This document shows, one piece after another, positions 28,157-37,488 of a DNA stretch of 64,000 nucleotides; position 1 is the first letter of the stretch, and every line of letters starts with the position of its first letter. The DNA lies in the NCBI RefSeq assembly GCF_014270105.1, contig NZ_JACNMF010000003.1, forward strand, positions 620,001 to 684,000, read 5' to 3'. The notes below the pieces were generated by a model that had not been told where the DNA came from, did not search any database, and saw nothing but the letters and a program-made list of their open reading frames with translations. The DNA is from Hyunsoonleella aquatilis. Lineage in GTDB: Bacteria > Bacteroidota > Bacteroidia > Flavobacteriales > Flavobacteriaceae. Both the position numbers and the translations under genes were made by a program.

Positions 28157-29267
28157 ATGATAACATCCGATCAAATCAAAGATCTAAATACCCGCCTTGA
28201 CAAACTAAGGCACTATCTTTGACATAGATGCCAAACTGATTGAAATACAAAACGAAGAAGAGCAAACCTTCGATCCTAATTTCTGGAACGACCCAAAATC
28301 AGCGGAAGCTGTAATGAAATCCCTAAGGGTAAAGAAAAAATGGGTTCAGGATTATAAAGATGTCAAAACTTTAATCGAAGATCTTGAAGTCATTTATGAG
28401 TTCTTCAAAGAAGGGGAATCTACCCAAGAGGACGTTGAAAATCGTTATAGCAAAGCATCCAATCTTTTGGAGGATATAGAATTCCGCAACATGCTTTCGG
28501 AAGAAGGCGATAGCTTAAGTGCAGTACTCCAAATTACGGCCGGTGCCGGTGGTACCGAAAGTTGCGACTGGGCCAGTATGCTGATGCGTATGTATTTGAT
28601 GTATGCCGAAAAGAACAGCTTTAAAATGAAGGAACTCAACTTTCAGGAAGGCGATGTGGCCGGTATAAAAACAGTGACTTTGGAGATTGAGGGCGATTTT
28701 GCTTTCGGTTGGTTAAAAGGCGAAAATGGCGTGCATCGCCTAGTGCGTATCTCCCCTTTTGACAGTAACGCGAAACGCCATACCAGTTTTGCTTCGGTGT
28801 ATGTCTATCCCCTTGTGGATGACACTATCGAAATAGAAATCAATCCTGCCGATATTGAAATAACCACTGCACGTTCAAGCGGGGCTGGTGGGCAAAATGT
28901 CAATAAAGTCGAAACCAAAGTGCAGTTGACCCACAAACCAACGGGCATTCAAATTTCGTGTTCTGAAACACGATCACAACACGATAACAGAACAAGGGCC
29001 ATGCAAATGCTAAAATCGCAACTGTATGAAATTGAACTTCAAAAACAATTGTCGCAACGCGATGACATTGAAGCCAGTAAGATGAAAATTGAATGGGGCA
29101 GTCAAATCCGAAACTATGTAATGCACCCTTATAAATTGGTGAAAGACGTGAGAACCAATCACGAAACTGGAAATGTGGATGCCGTTATGAACGGAGATAT
29201 TGATGCCTTTTTAAAAGCATATTTAATGATGATGGGACAAAAAGAAGAAGATACTTCCCAACTATGA
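28157..29267 (+). CDS. prfB: Peptide chain release factor 2, with +1 programmed frameshift
   Basis: RF2 releases peptides at UGA and UAA codons. The gene starts at ATG 28157 and reads 21 codons to CTT at 28217, where an in-frame TGA (28220-28222) stops the zero frame. Skipping T28220 continues as GAC ATA GAT, giving 369 residues in all. Landmarks in the second part are the RF2-specific SPF tripeptide (VRISPFD) that reads UGA, and the catalytic GGQ ([15 protein letters not shown]). The ATG of the HAD gene overlaps the stop as ATGA. A caller that starts at 28314 misses the first 52 residues. The coding sequence is join(28157..28219, 28221..29267). Confidence 0.95.
28208..28223 (+). promoter_or_regulatory. 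Programmed +1 frameshift site of prfB
   Basis: The sequence AGGCACTATCTTTGAC contains the classic slippery CTT-TGA-C and an upstream AGG spaced as in the RF2 site of other bacteria. Here the Shine-Dalgarno-like element is only AAGG, weaker than the AGGGGG of E. coli. When RF2 is scarce the ribosome slips and makes more RF2. Confidence 0.9.
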
Positions 29268-29884
29268 GAAACATAAATACTGTAATTTTCGATTTGGGCG
29301 GGGTATTGATCGACTGGAATCCCGAATACGTGTTCCTCGATGCTTTTGAAGGGGACACAACAAAAATGCAATGGTTTTTAAACAACATCTGCACCATGGC
29401 CTGGAACGAGAACCAAGATGCTGGTTATCCGTTGGAAAAAGCTACTACAGACCTTGTTGAAAAGTTTCCAGAGCACGAAAAGTATATTAGAATGTACTAT
29501 GGTGAATGGGAAAAGATGCTAGGTGGTCCGATTGGAGGATGCGTTTCCATTCTTAATTCATTGGTTGACAATAAAGACTATAAAGTTGTTGCACTGACCA
29601 ATTGGAGCAGTGAAACGTTCCCAATTGCCAAAAAGCGATATGAATTTTTAAGTTGGTTTGAGGGCATCGTAGTCTCTGGAGAAGAAAAAACACGGAAACC
29701 CTTTAAGGAAATTTATCAGATCGCGATACAAAGATTTGACCTAATTCCTGAAAAAACGGTTTTTATTGATGACAATATCCTCAATATTGAAGCCGCCAAT
29801 GCACTCGGTATTAAGGGCATTCATTTTAAAAACCCTGCACAACTCATTTCAGAACTAGAGAAGTATAACATTCAATTATCATGA
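29264..29884 (+). CDS. HAD-IA family hydrolase (YihX-like)
   Basis: The 206-residue protein starts with motif I as [12 protein letters not shown] (nucleophile D10), has motif II around LTNWSS, lysine motif III near [12 protein letters not shown], and motif [15 protein letters not shown]. The second position of motif I is Gly rather than Asp, as in the YihX/haloacid-dehalogenase-like branch. A sugar-phosphate phosphatase is the likeliest activity. It overlaps prfB by 4 bp and the arsC-like gene by 4 bp, so the three are one translationally coupled operon. Confidence 0.85.
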   Translation: MRNINTVIFDLGGVLIDWNPEYVFLDAFEGDTTKMQWFLNNICTMAWNENQDAGYPLEKATTDLVEKFPEHEKYIRMYYGEWEKMLGGPIGGCVSILNSLVDNKDYKVVALTNWSSETFPIAKKRYEFLSWFEGIVVSGEEKTRKPFKEIYQIAIQRFDLIPEKTVFIDDNILNIEAANALGIKGIHFKNPAQLISELEKYNIQLS

Positions 29885-30222
29885 TAAAAATATACCACAA
29901 TAATCGTTGCAGTAAATCAAGAAACGGTCTGGAAATTATAGAAAAATCAGGGAAGGAATTTGAAATAGTGAAATACCTTGAGGATGTTCCCTCTGAAGTT
30001 GAATTAAAAGATATTATAGCCCTTCTGGGCATAAAACCTATTGAACTGGTCAGAAAAAACGAGGCAATTTGGAAATCTGAATTTAAAGGAAAGGAACTTT
30101 CGGACAATCAAATTATTGAGGCTATGGTTCAGTATCCGAAATTGATCGAGCGTCCTATTATTATTAACGGTAAAAAAGCTGTTGTAGGTAGGCCTCCTGA
30201 GCGTATTTTAGATATTATTTAA
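29881..30222 (+). CDS. ArsC/Spx-family arsenate reductase-like protein
   Basis: The 113-residue thioredoxin-fold protein has the catalytic motif HNNRCSKSRN (C10) and arginine-bearing segments LVRK, IERPI and VGRPPERI, which match the arginines of glutaredoxin-linked ArsC. It could reduce arsenate or act as an Spx-like regulator; the conserved arginines favour the reductase reading. It is the last gene of the prfB-HAD operon (4-bp overlap). It converges on a GT2 gene with only 7 bp between stops. Confidence 0.8.
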   Translation: MIKIYHNNRCSKSRNGLEIIEKSGKEFEIVKYLEDVPSEVELKDIIALLGIKPIELVRKNEAIWKSEFKGKELSDNQIIEAMVQYPKLIERPIIINGKKAVVGRPPERILDII

Positions 30223-30229
30223 AATAAAT

Positions 30230-31273
30230 CTACCTGAAATTTAGTTCAACAATTTTTAATCTCACTAATAATCTTAGCGGATAGAGCATCAAGAAAAAGA
30301 GAGATTTGTTGTTAAAAAACTTGGTAGTAAGCTCATGCCTTTTAGAAAAGCACTTGTCGCCAGTAAAATTCTCCATAGGATAGGCATCCACATCTTCTAG
30401 TTCTTTTAGTATAAGATTTATCTTTGGTATGGAAATATTGACGTAAAGGAACTTCTGAAATAGAAAATAAACATTTACATCACTCCAAAATTTTAAACTT
30501 TCGATCATTCCCGAAAATCTTGGTCGCCTTTTTTCCTCAAGCTCATCGGAAATATCACGTAATTTATAAACAAGTGCCTTGCGCTTAAATATCCTTCTTT
30601 TCAAATGATTTACGTTCCTGTTATTTGATCCTGAAGAAGGCACCTGCACATACCTGTGAATTACATTGGGCAGATTTGTAAATCTTTCTACCAAGGCAAA
30701 CAATTGAAACGTAAATGGAGTATCACACATTGGGTTGTCTTCTAGTTCAAACGTTCTATTATTCTTTACCAAAAATTCTCGGTTTACAATATACCAATTA
30801 GCACCTGAGCGTGGGTTTTTAGCTTGCGCCCAATATTCAACACCTGTCTGTACTTCAATGTTTTCCACATCAATTTCATCACCAAATTGATAAAGATCCA
30901 ATTGCTCGGTTTCACAGGAATCAAAACCCAATACCTCCAGGTTTCTTTCTTCCATTATTCTTAAAAGCGTTCCAAAAGTGTGATGGGCCACGTAGTCATC
31001 ACTATCAATTTTGTAAATATACTTACCCGTTGCCAACTCTAGAAGCCTGTTACTAGTTACCGTAATACCGGCATTACTTTGCCTGTGAAGTTTTATGTTC
31101 TCAGTTTTCTTGATATAAGATTGAACTACTGAAGCACTATTATCTGTAGAACCATCGTCGATAACGATGATTTCATAGTCCTTGGGGTCGACATCTTGTT
31201 GGATTAAACTTTCCAGGCAGTTACCAATATACTTTTCAGTATTGTACATTGGAATTAGAATACTTAGGAGCAT
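30230..31273 (-). CDS. GT2 family glycosyltransferase (paralog 3 of 3)
   Basis: The 347-residue protein starts MLLSILIPMYNTEKYIGNCL and has EIIVIDDGSTDNS and DSDDYV. It shares the acceptor-side pattern EYWAQAKNPRSGANWY and the C-terminal LYPLRLLVRLKIVE with the 26626 paralog. The triplet lies on the same strand with the prfB operon inserted in the opposite direction between copies 2 and 3. This suggests a duplication followed by insertion or inversion. The likely role is transfer of different sugars to a surface glycan. Confidence 0.85.
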   Translation of the reverse strand: MLLSILIPMYNTEKYIGNCLESLIQQDVDPKDYEIIVIDDGSTDNSASVVQSYIKKTENIKLHRQSNAGITVTSNRLLELATGKYIYKIDSDDYVAHHTFGTLLRIMEERNLEVLGFDSCETEQLDLYQFGDEIDVENIEVQTGVEYWAQAKNPRSGANWYIVNREFLVKNNRTFELEDNPMCDTPFTFQLFALVERFTNLPNVIHRYVQVPSSGSNNRNVNHLKRRIFKRKALVYKLRDISDELEEKRRPRFSGMIESLKFWSDVNVYFLFQKFLYVNISIPKINLILKELEDVDAYPMENFTGDKCFSKRHELTTKFFNNKSLFFLMLYPLRLLVRLKIVELNFR

Positions 31274-31381
31274 ACAATCTTTTTTGCCAAGATATCGTTA
31301 ACCTGTGGATTAGATAAATAATTTCGACGAGAAGCTGAAATCCACTGAATATCAGGTTGTTTTTGTAAGTATCGAGGTACA

Positions 31382-31412
31382 AAAAAAGGAAACCATAATG
31401 GTTTCCTTTTTT
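31382..31412. terminator. Hairpin terminator after the small membrane gene
   Basis: A 13-bp perfect stem (31382-31394 with 31400-31412) and a 5-nt loop, with A-run and T-run flanks. It ends the minus-strand 31440 gene. Confidence 0.85.
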
Positions 31413-31439
31413 ATATTTTTAATGAAAAAGTTTCTAACT

Positions 31440-31610
31440 TTATAAACGTTGCGCTTTCTTTTCCTCTCTTCTTTCTTTCAAACGCTCAATTAAAGAACCA
31501 CCGATCCAGTAAGGAATTACGAAAGTCAATAAAAAAATCATTAGCCAAAATCCAATGGTCAAAATGGTTAAAAACGCTAAAAATCCTAAATATTGGTCAA
31601 ATTCGAACAT
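31440..31610 (-). CDS. Small membrane protein, 56 residues
   Basis: I choose ATG 31610 (MFEFDQYLGFLAF), because the longer frame to 31655 only adds residues from the intergenic region. One or two tightly spaced hydrophobic helices occupy residues about 8-38, followed by a strongly charged tail (ERLKERREEKKAQRL). Small membrane proteins with basic, highly charged tails of this kind are common in flavobacteria, with no assigned role. It lies 95 bp downstream of the peroxiredoxin gene and is followed by a strong terminator. Confidence 0.55.
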   Translation of the reverse strand: MFEFDQYLGFLAFLTILTIGFWLMIFLLTFVIPYWIGGSLIERLKERREEKKAQRL

Positions 31611-31705
31611 AATTGTTAATGCCTTTAAAAAAATCTTTAGGCAAAGATAATGCAAAGGTTATTCTTATACAATATCAAAATTAAATTTATTAACAAGCTT
31701 TTCAA

Positions 31706-32347
31706 CTAGTCTAAATTCGGCTGTGGTGTCATCCGCAAATAAGGCTTTACTTCCTTATGCCCTTTAGGGAAAAGACTTGGGATATCCTCTGTGGCCACCG
31801 CTGGCACCACAACGACATCCTCGCCATGCTTCCAATTTGCAGGCGTTGCCACTTTATGATAGGCAGTTAATTGCAATGAATCGATAACTCGAAGTAGTTC
31901 TTCAAAATTTCGTCCCGTAGACGCTGGGTAGGTAATTGTAAGCTTCACCTTTTTATCAGCGCCAATTACGAATACCGACCGCACCGTATGCTTACTATCC
32001 GCATTCGGGTGAATCATATCATAAAGTTGAGACACTTTTCTGTCTTCATCTGCAATAATTGGAAAATTGACAGAAGTGTTTTGCGTTTCGTTAATATCCT
32101 TAATCCAACCTTTGTGGTCTTCAATTCCATCGACGCTCAAAGCGACTACTTTTACGTTTCGCTTCGCAAACTCGTCTTTATATTTCGCTACCGTACCTAA
32201 TTCCGTGGTGCACACTGGTGTATAATCTGCCGGGTGCGAAAATAAAATACCCCAACTACCCCCTAGCCATTCATGAAAATTGATTTGTCCTTCGGTGGAA
32301 TTTGCTGTAAAGTTTGGTGCTTCGTCACCTAATCTAATTGTTGCCAT
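31706..32347 (-). CDS. 1-Cys peroxiredoxin (Prx6 type)
   Basis: The 213-residue protein has the peroxidatic motif PADYTPVCTTEL with C46, and no other cysteine, so it is a 1-Cys enzyme that needs an external thiol for recycling. The long C-terminal domain (PANWKHGEDVVVVP, then LRMTPQPNLD) is that of the Prx6 group. It reduces hydrogen peroxide and organic peroxides in the cytoplasm. It stands alone, divergent from fumC. Confidence 0.95.
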   Translation of the reverse strand: MATIRLGDEAPNFTANSTEGQINFHEWLGGSWGILFSHPADYTPVCTTELGTVAKYKDEFAKRNVKVVALSVDGIEDHKGWIKDINETQNTSVNFPIIADEDRKVSQLYDMIHPNADSKHTVRSVFVIGADKKVKLTITYPASTGRNFEELLRVIDSLQLTAYHKVATPANWKHGEDVVVVPAVATEDIPSLFPKGHKEVKPYLRMTPQPNLD

Positions 32348-32494
32348 GATATTTTTGTTTAGTTATTTTTAAAAAATTTTAATCCAACTAATTTAATGGA
32401 TTTTACTGTTTTGAAGCAATTAAATTCGTTATTTTAATGTTAAAAGAGCCCTAAAAACTAACAATTATCATACGATAAAACCGTACAAAAAAAC

Positions 32495-32502
32495 TAACTT
32501 TG
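32495..32502 (+). promoter_or_regulatory. Putative -7 box for fumC
   Basis: TAACTTTG fits TAnnTTTG and would start transcription near 32509, about 20 nt before ATG 32528. No clear -33 element is seen. Confidence 0.4.
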
Positions 32503-32527
32503 TGGCTTACTTTTAATATCCAAAATA

Positions 32528-33925
32528 ATGAGTTTCAGAATAGAAAAAGACACCATGGGCGAGGTAAAAGTGCCTGCCGATAAATTATGGGGAGCACAAA
32601 CGGAACGTTCCAGAAACAATTTTAAAATTGGCCCACCGGCTTCCATGCCTCTGGAAGTTGTTTACGGTTTTGCCTACTTAAAAAAAGCGGCGGCATATAC
32701 AAATTGCGAATTGGGCGTATTGCCAATTGAAAAAAGGGATTTGATCGCAAAGGTTTGTGATGAAATTTTAGACGGCAAGCATGATGACCAATTTCCTTTG
32801 GTGATATGGCAAACGGGTTCCGGAACTCAAAGCAACATGAACGTTAACGAGGTGATTGCCAATAGGGCCCATCAATTAGCTGGAAAGGTAATTGGTGAAG
32901 GTGAAAAAACCATTCAGCCTAATGATGATGTTAACAAATCTCAATCCTCAAACGACACCTTCCCTACTGGCATGCACATTGCCGCCTATAAAAAGGTAGT
33001 TGAAACTACAATTCCCGGGGTAAATCAACTTAGAAATACGTTGAACAAAAAATCGGAAGCCTTTAAGGACGTTGTGAAAATCGGTAGAACTCATTTAATG
33101 GATGCCACGCCCCTAACTTTGGGACAGGAAATATCTGGATACGTTGCTCAATTGGATCACGGCATTAAGGCATTAGAAAATACTTTGGGGCACTTAAGCG
33201 AATTAGCCTTAGGGGGTACGGCCGTAGGAACAGGGTTAAACACACCAAAGGGCTACAGTAAACGCGTGGCTGAATATATTGCCGAATTCACTGGGTTGCC
33301 ATTTGTAACAGCTCCTAACAAATTTGAAGCACTTGCTGCGCACGATGCCTTAGTTGAAACACATGGGGCGCTAAAACAGTTAGCCGTTTCATTAAATAAA
33401 ATTGCAAACGATATCAGAATGATGGCTTCGGGCCCACGTTCAGGTATTGGAGAAATCATTATTCCCGCCAACGAACCCGGTAGTTCTATCATGCCCGGAA
33501 AAGTGAATCCCACTCAATGCGAAGCATTAACAATGGTATGTGCTCAGGTTATTGGAAACGATGTAGCTGTTACTGTGGGAGGAACTCAAGGGCATTATGA
33601 GTTGAATGTTTTTAAGCCTGTTATGGCAGCCAATGTACTACAATCAGCTCAGCTTATTGGAGATGCGTGCGTAAGTTTTGATGTAAACTGCGCAGTTGGT
33701 ATTGAACCAAATCATGCTGTGATTAAACAGTTATTGAATAATTCACTCATGTTGGTTACAGCTCTAAATACGAAAATTGGATACTATAAAGCTGCTGAAA
33801 TTGCCAATACAGCGCACAAAAATGGCACTACTCTGAGAGAAGAAGCCATTAAGCTCGGTTACGTCACGGCTGAAGATTATGATGAGTGGGTAAAACCTGA
33901 GGATATGGTTGGAAGTATGAAGTAA
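32528..33925 (+). CDS. fumC: Fumarate hydratase class II
   Basis: The 465-residue enzyme converts fumarate to malate in the TCA cycle and needs no iron-sulfur cluster. It carries the class II signatures [17 protein letters not shown] near residue 98, the catalytic loop [16 protein letters not shown] near 318, and the substrate-binding [11 protein letters not shown]. Aspartase and argininosuccinate lyase share the fold, but the overall pattern ([11 protein letters not shown] at the N-terminus) is that of FumC. A terminator follows. Confidence 0.95.
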   Translation: MSFRIEKDTMGEVKVPADKLWGAQTERSRNNFKIGPPASMPLEVVYGFAYLKKAAAYTNCELGVLPIEKRDLIAKVCDEILDGKHDDQFPLVIWQTGSGTQSNMNVNEVIANRAHQLAGKVIGEGEKTIQPNDDVNKSQSSNDTFPTGMHIAAYKKVVETTIPGVNQLRNTLNKKSEAFKDVVKIGRTHLMDATPLTLGQEISGYVAQLDHGIKALENTLGHLSELALGGTAVGTGLNTPKGYSKRVAEYIAEFTGLPFVTAPNKFEALAAHDALVETHGALKQLAVSLNKIANDIRMMASGPRSGIGEIIIPANEPGSSIMPGKVNPTQCEALTMVCAQVIGNDVAVTVGGTQGHYELNVFKPVMAANVLQSAQLIGDACVSFDVNCAVGIEPNHAVIKQLLNNSLMLVTALNTKIGYYKAAEIANTAHKNGTTLREEAIKLGYVTAEDYDEWVKPEDMVGSMK

Positions 33926-33948
33926 CCAAAATTATAAGATAAAAAATA

Positions 33949-33980
33949 AAAAGCAGGTAATTTAATTACCTGCTTTTTTT
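33949..33980 (+). terminator. Intrinsic terminator of fumC
   Basis: GCAGGTAATT at 33953-33962 pairs with AATTACCTGC at 33964-33973, and is followed by a run of seven T. It lies 23 bases after the stop codon. Confidence 0.85.
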
Positions 33981-34080
33981 GGTTGGTTAGCTATTAATCC
34001 TCCTAAATCACATACTTCTAAGAAGACATCCAGGCAAAGATATAACTAACCGATCTTTTAAAAATTAACAATTGTTAATA

Positions 34081-34656
34081 TTATAATTCTTTCAACTTTT
34101 TTCTTATTCTACTCAACTGGACGGCTGTGATGCTTAAGTAAGAAGCGATATGATATTGAGGAACTAAAACATCAATATTTGGAATATCTTTTTTCAATTT
34201 TTGATATCTTTGAGTGGCATCAAGAGAAATTAGCTCCAATTGGCGTTTTTCGTACCTCATGAATACCTGCTCCAGAATTCTACTGTACAGATTATTCACC
34301 TCAATATCCCGTTCGCACAAGGCCTGTAATTTATAATAGTCTATTTCATAAACCTTACAGGCTGTGATGGTTTCGTAAACAATCTCCGAAGGCACTTTTT
34401 TAATTAGTGCGGATAGCGAACCAGCAAAACTCATCGGAAAGAAAAAACTTTTGTTGTGTTCCTTTCCAGACTCTGAGGTAATATAGGCTCGCATTACGCC
34501 AGAGGTAAGTAAATAAATTTTTGAGGGTACCTTTCCGAATTCGGCCACTTGAATATCCGCTTCAAATTTCCTAAACTTGGATATATTTTGAAGTTTGGCG
34601 AAAGTCTCTTTTGATACGTCACCAAAAGAGTTTAAAAAGTTAAACTGCTTTTGCAC
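34081..34656 (-). CDS. Crp/Fnr family transcriptional regulator
   Basis: The 191-residue protein has a cyclic-nucleotide-binding-type beta barrel (residues about 25-115, with KIYLLTSGVMRAYI and the SFFFPMSFAGSLSAL loop) and a short C-terminal helix-turn-helix (QYHIASYLSITAVQLSRIRKK). The effector-binding arginine/serine cassette of true CRP is not preserved, as usual for Bacteroidota members of this family. The ligand is unknown. It is transcribed alone, and no target can be assigned. Confidence 0.85.
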   Translation of the reverse strand: MQKQFNFLNSFGDVSKETFAKLQNISKFRKFEADIQVAEFGKVPSKIYLLTSGVMRAYITSESGKEHNKSFFFPMSFAGSLSALIKKVPSEIVYETITACKVYEIDYYKLQALCERDIEVNNLYSRILEQVFMRYEKRQLELISLDATQRYQKLKKDIPNIDVLVPQYHIASYLSITAVQLSRIRKKLKEL

Positions 34657-34750
34657 GGGTTAGGGTTGGGTTGGTCCATGCAAGATAGGCGATGTTTTCA
34701 GAATTAAGAAAAATAATCTATCACTGGTCATTATTTGCCAATGAAACATA

Positions 34751-34780
34751 AAAAAAGCCCAAAAGCAATAACTTTTGGGC
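34751..34780 (-). terminator. Intrinsic terminator of the 34805 gene
   Basis: GCCCAAAAG (34757-34765) pairs with CTTTTGGGC (34772-34780). On the minus strand it is followed by six U residues. Confidence 0.85.
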
Positions 34781-34804
34781 CTTATATTGAAATTTATAGG
34801 GTAA

Positions 34805-35689
34805 TTACTTCAAAGTAAATTCAGACGTTGAAACTAAGTCCTTTTGATTGAAAACGTTCACCACATAACGACCTTTTTCAAATTTGTCATCACCTTTTGA
34901 GGCTACAAACTCACAAACATTTAAGTTGGAGTTTTCGTAATTAAACTTGCTTACCACACTGTAGTTTAAAGTTTTTTCTCCAAAAACAACTTGTTCGTTG
35001 GCTCCTAAAGTATTGTTTTTAGGATCGATTACCTGAACATAAAGCTCTTGGTCTCCAGCCTGTACTAATGGGTTTTTAGCAACTGTAAAGCACACTCTGA
35101 TTTTATCTGCTCGGCCAGCACGCTCGGTTGGGATCAATTTACCCGAAGTTCTTTCAATAACTCCAAAACCTTTTAAATCCACCGTGTTTAGAATTGAGGC
35201 ATTTTCAACAACCTCGGCAAGGGCGGTATTTTGTACCAATAGGGAGTCAGTGAACATCGTACGCTCTTCCAATCTTACTCTTGTACTATCCAAAGAAGTA
35301 GCTAGATATGAATTCTCTACTCTCAAAGAATCATTTTGAGCTAGCAATACATCCATCTCCTTTTGAAGTGCCCTGTACTTGGTTTTGTAGCGCCACAGGC
35401 TTTTCACATTTGTTTCGGAGATTCTCAAGGAATCAATCAATCCTTGGATACGATCACGCGCATCAATTAAATTTTTATTGGCAATTTCATTTTCACCAAT
35501 GGCCTCATCATATTGCTTTGCCATGGCGTTCAAATCGTTCATTACCAATTGTTTTTCTTCCGTTAATTCTTTTTTAGTTTCGTTGCTTTCCTTATACAGA
35601 TTCATTGTATAAAAACCGGTAGCTAAGAAAAAAACCAATGCTACTCCTAAAGCTATCTTTAACCCAGTATTACTTTTGCTGTTTTCCAT
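34805..35689 (-). CDS. Membrane-anchored coiled-coil protein
   Basis: The 294-residue protein has one N-terminal transmembrane helix (residues about 10-29), then a long heptad-rich coiled coil (about 35-160) and a beta-rich C-terminal domain (about 165-294) with RVCFTVAKNPLVQAGDQELYVQV and NVCEFVASKG. The two cysteines could form a disulfide in the periplasm. Similar proteins occur throughout flavobacteria without a known role. The gene has its own terminator and a long leader with two small hairpins (35717-35736 and 35755-35780). The envelope-spacer interpretation is inference. Confidence 0.6.
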   Translation of the reverse strand: MENSKSNTGLKIALGVALVFFLATGFYTMNLYKESNETKKELTEEKQLVMNDLNAMAKQYDEAIGENEIANKNLIDARDRIQGLIDSLRISETNVKSLWRYKTKYRALQKEMDVLLAQNDSLRVENSYLATSLDSTRVRLEERTMFTDSLLVQNTALAEVVENASILNTVDLKGFGVIERTSGKLIPTERAGRADKIRVCFTVAKNPLVQAGDQELYVQVIDPKNNTLGANEQVVFGEKTLNYSVVSKFNYENSNLNVCEFVASKGDDKFEKGRYVVNVFNQKDLVSTSEFTLK

Positions 35690-35855
35690 AATTATTATTG
35701 TTTTTAGTTTTTAAACAGGACCATTGTTGAAGTCCTGATTGTTGTTAATTGGTTGAAAGATGTTTTTGTTTGAATCTTTCACAAGCATATACGCATAACT
35801 ACTTAGTTTAGATGTCTTTACGCTAGAAGTATTGGAGGTTTAAAATTTAATTGAT

Positions 35856-35886
35856 TGAATTTCAATACTTTAAATATTGAAATTCA
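35856..35886. promoter_or_regulatory. 12-bp inverted repeat in a divergent promoter region
   Basis: TGAATTTCAATA (35856-35867) pairs with TATTGAAATTCA (35875-35886) across 7 bases. It lies between the divergent coiled-coil gene (34805) and MarR-GNAT gene (35976). It may be an operator, and there is no T-run for a terminator. Confidence 0.45.
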
Positions 35887-35946
35887 TCGATTAAAATTTT
35901 GTTAAATGATAATAGTGTTGGATAAAGTAAAAATACTTATATTTAC

Positions 35947-35958
35947 ATAAGTACTTAT
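35947..35958. promoter_or_regulatory. Candidate MarR operator ATAAGTACTTAT
   Basis: A perfect 12-bp palindrome lies 17 bases upstream of the MarR-GNAT start. The half-site sequence TACTTATAT recurs as a direct copy at 35934-35942 and 35952-35960, 18 bp apart. MarR proteins usually bind such palindromes over their own promoters, so autoregulation is likely. Confidence 0.5.
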
Positions 35959-35975
35959 ATAAATATATATGTAAA

Positions 35976-36929
35976 ATGGATGCGCTACAAGGTTTTGGTG
36001 AATTGGGGTTAGGATCACGGTTAAAACGAATCAGTGAGTACCTTATGAAGGAAGGCCAATTGATATACGATCATTTTGAGATCGATTTTGACCCATACCT
36101 ATTTCCTGTCTTTAAACTGATAAGTCAGAAAGACGGTATTACCAATACTGAAATTTATAATGCGCTAAGCCTCACCCAGCCAGCAATAACTCAATCCATA
36201 AACAAACTGACAAGGAAGGGATTGATTGACTTTGAAAATCACGATACCGATAAACGGAAAAAAATCATCCACCTTTCAACAAAAGGAAAAAAGCTTTTAA
36301 AACAATTGCAACCGATTTGGAAAAGCATCGATTCGGTCATTAAAGAATTCAGCATGGAAAGGTCTACATCATTAATTGCTCATTTAAACAGCTTTGAAAA
36401 TAAAATTAAAGCACAATCCTTCAGCAAAACTGTAATAGAAAGCCTAGGTAACCAACAGCATAGCCTCCAAATTTCAACATTTCAAAATACGGAGGCAGAA
36501 AAAAAGGCCTTTTACAATTTAAACGAGGAATGGCTACGCACCTTTTTTTATGTGGAACCGTTTGATGAGGAAGTATTGAGCAAGCCAGATAAGCACATTA
36601 TAGACAAAGGAGGGCACATATTTTTTGCGAAATTGAATGGCGAAATAGTTGGCACAGTTGCGTTAATGCCATTGCCAAAACAAAACACATTTGAATTGAC
36701 GAAAATGGCAGTATCCCCAAAACATCGTGGCCAAAACATAGGGCAACAATTGATGGTGTACTGCCTAGAATTTGCGAAAAAAATGGGGCTACCCAATCTG
36801 ATTCTGTACTCCAGTAGAAAATTGGAAAACGCTATTTACATTTATCGAAAATATGGGTTTGTTGAAATTCCTGTGGAAGCAGATTGTCATTATAAAAGAT
36901 GTGATATCAAAATGGAAGTGTTGTTTTAA
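35976..36929 (+). CDS. MarR regulator fused to GNAT acetyltransferase
   Basis: The 317-residue protein has an N-terminal MarR winged helix (about 1-145; recognition helix LTQPAITQSINKLTRKGLI and wing DTDKRKKIIHLSTKGK) and a C-terminal GNAT domain (about 165-315; acetyl-CoA loop KMAVSPKHRGQNIGQQLM). Such fusions are a known family; the regulator may sense the compound that the acetyltransferase modifies. The stop codon overlaps the stop of the convergent 36926 gene. A palindrome just upstream suggests autoregulation. Confidence 0.9.
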   Translation: MDALQGFGELGLGSRLKRISEYLMKEGQLIYDHFEIDFDPYLFPVFKLISQKDGITNTEIYNALSLTQPAITQSINKLTRKGLIDFENHDTDKRKKIIHLSTKGKKLLKQLQPIWKSIDSVIKEFSMERSTSLIAHLNSFENKIKAQSFSKTVIESLGNQQHSLQISTFQNTEAEKKAFYNLNEEWLRTFFYVEPFDEEVLSKPDKHIIDKGGHIFFAKLNGEIVGTVALMPLPKQNTFELTKMAVSPKHRGQNIGQQLMVYCLEFAKKMGLPNLILYSSRKLENAIYIYRKYGFVEIPVEADCHYKRCDIKMEVLF

Positions 36930-37423
36930 TTGAGTTCTTCTAAATGGATCTCTAGTTTTTCACAGTAATCTCTATTTTCAGAACATAAAACGCTTAATGT
37001 CTCTATCAAAAGTTGGTTTAATTCTTCATTATTCCGATCAATTTGGTGAGCCAATGAAAATTCCGAAAAAGCGCCTTCCGTGTTTCCGATAGCCAATCGG
37101 TCTATACCGGAATTCATTAAAAAACTAAAAGCATTAGTATTCTCTATTCTATTACTATGCTCAACCATTGTATTAAGATTTTTTTGGTAGTGATTAAATC
37201 TCAAACAAAATATCACACTAATAAATGCGATCAGTAAAATAAAAAGTAGCTTAATTAAACCACTCTCAATGCTGTTTTCAGGTTTATGGGATTTTAGCTT
37301 AAATTCTCTGCGGTCTTCGGTCAGTGGAGTAAATGAAGGAACGCTACCGTGCTTTACAAAAGGCTTCTTTGGCTTCCTTTTGTGCACATAACTTTGCATC
37401 CCAAAACCCATGTACCCAAACAT
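36926..37423 (-). CDS. Membrane-anchored protein with TPR-like C-terminus, unknown
   Basis: The 165-residue protein has a basic N-terminus (KRKPKKPFVKHG), one transmembrane helix at about residues 57-75 (LIKLLFILLIAFISVIFCL), and a C-terminal helical region (NTEGAFSEFSLAHQIDRNNEELNQL) that resembles one TPR pair. The start could be the third methionine (MQSYVHK). It converges on MarR-GNAT with overlapping stops. I do not recognise the family. Confidence 0.55.
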   Translation of the reverse strand: MFGYMGFGMQSYVHKRKPKKPFVKHGSVPSFTPLTEDRREFKLKSHKPENSIESGLIKLLFILLIAFISVIFCLRFNHYQKNLNTMVEHSNRIENTNAFSFLMNSGIDRLAIGNTEGAFSEFSLAHQIDRNNEELNQLLIETLSVLCSENRDYCEKLEIHLEELN

Positions 37424-37488
37424 AATTTACTTTATGATATAGGTATATGTTTTTGGGAAAATGTTACTCAATAAGGCGCCTTAATTAT

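Noticed and set aside
28314-29267. prfB starting at 28314
   Set aside because: The upstream zero frame plus the CTT-TGA-C slip gives a complete RF2 N-terminus from 28157.
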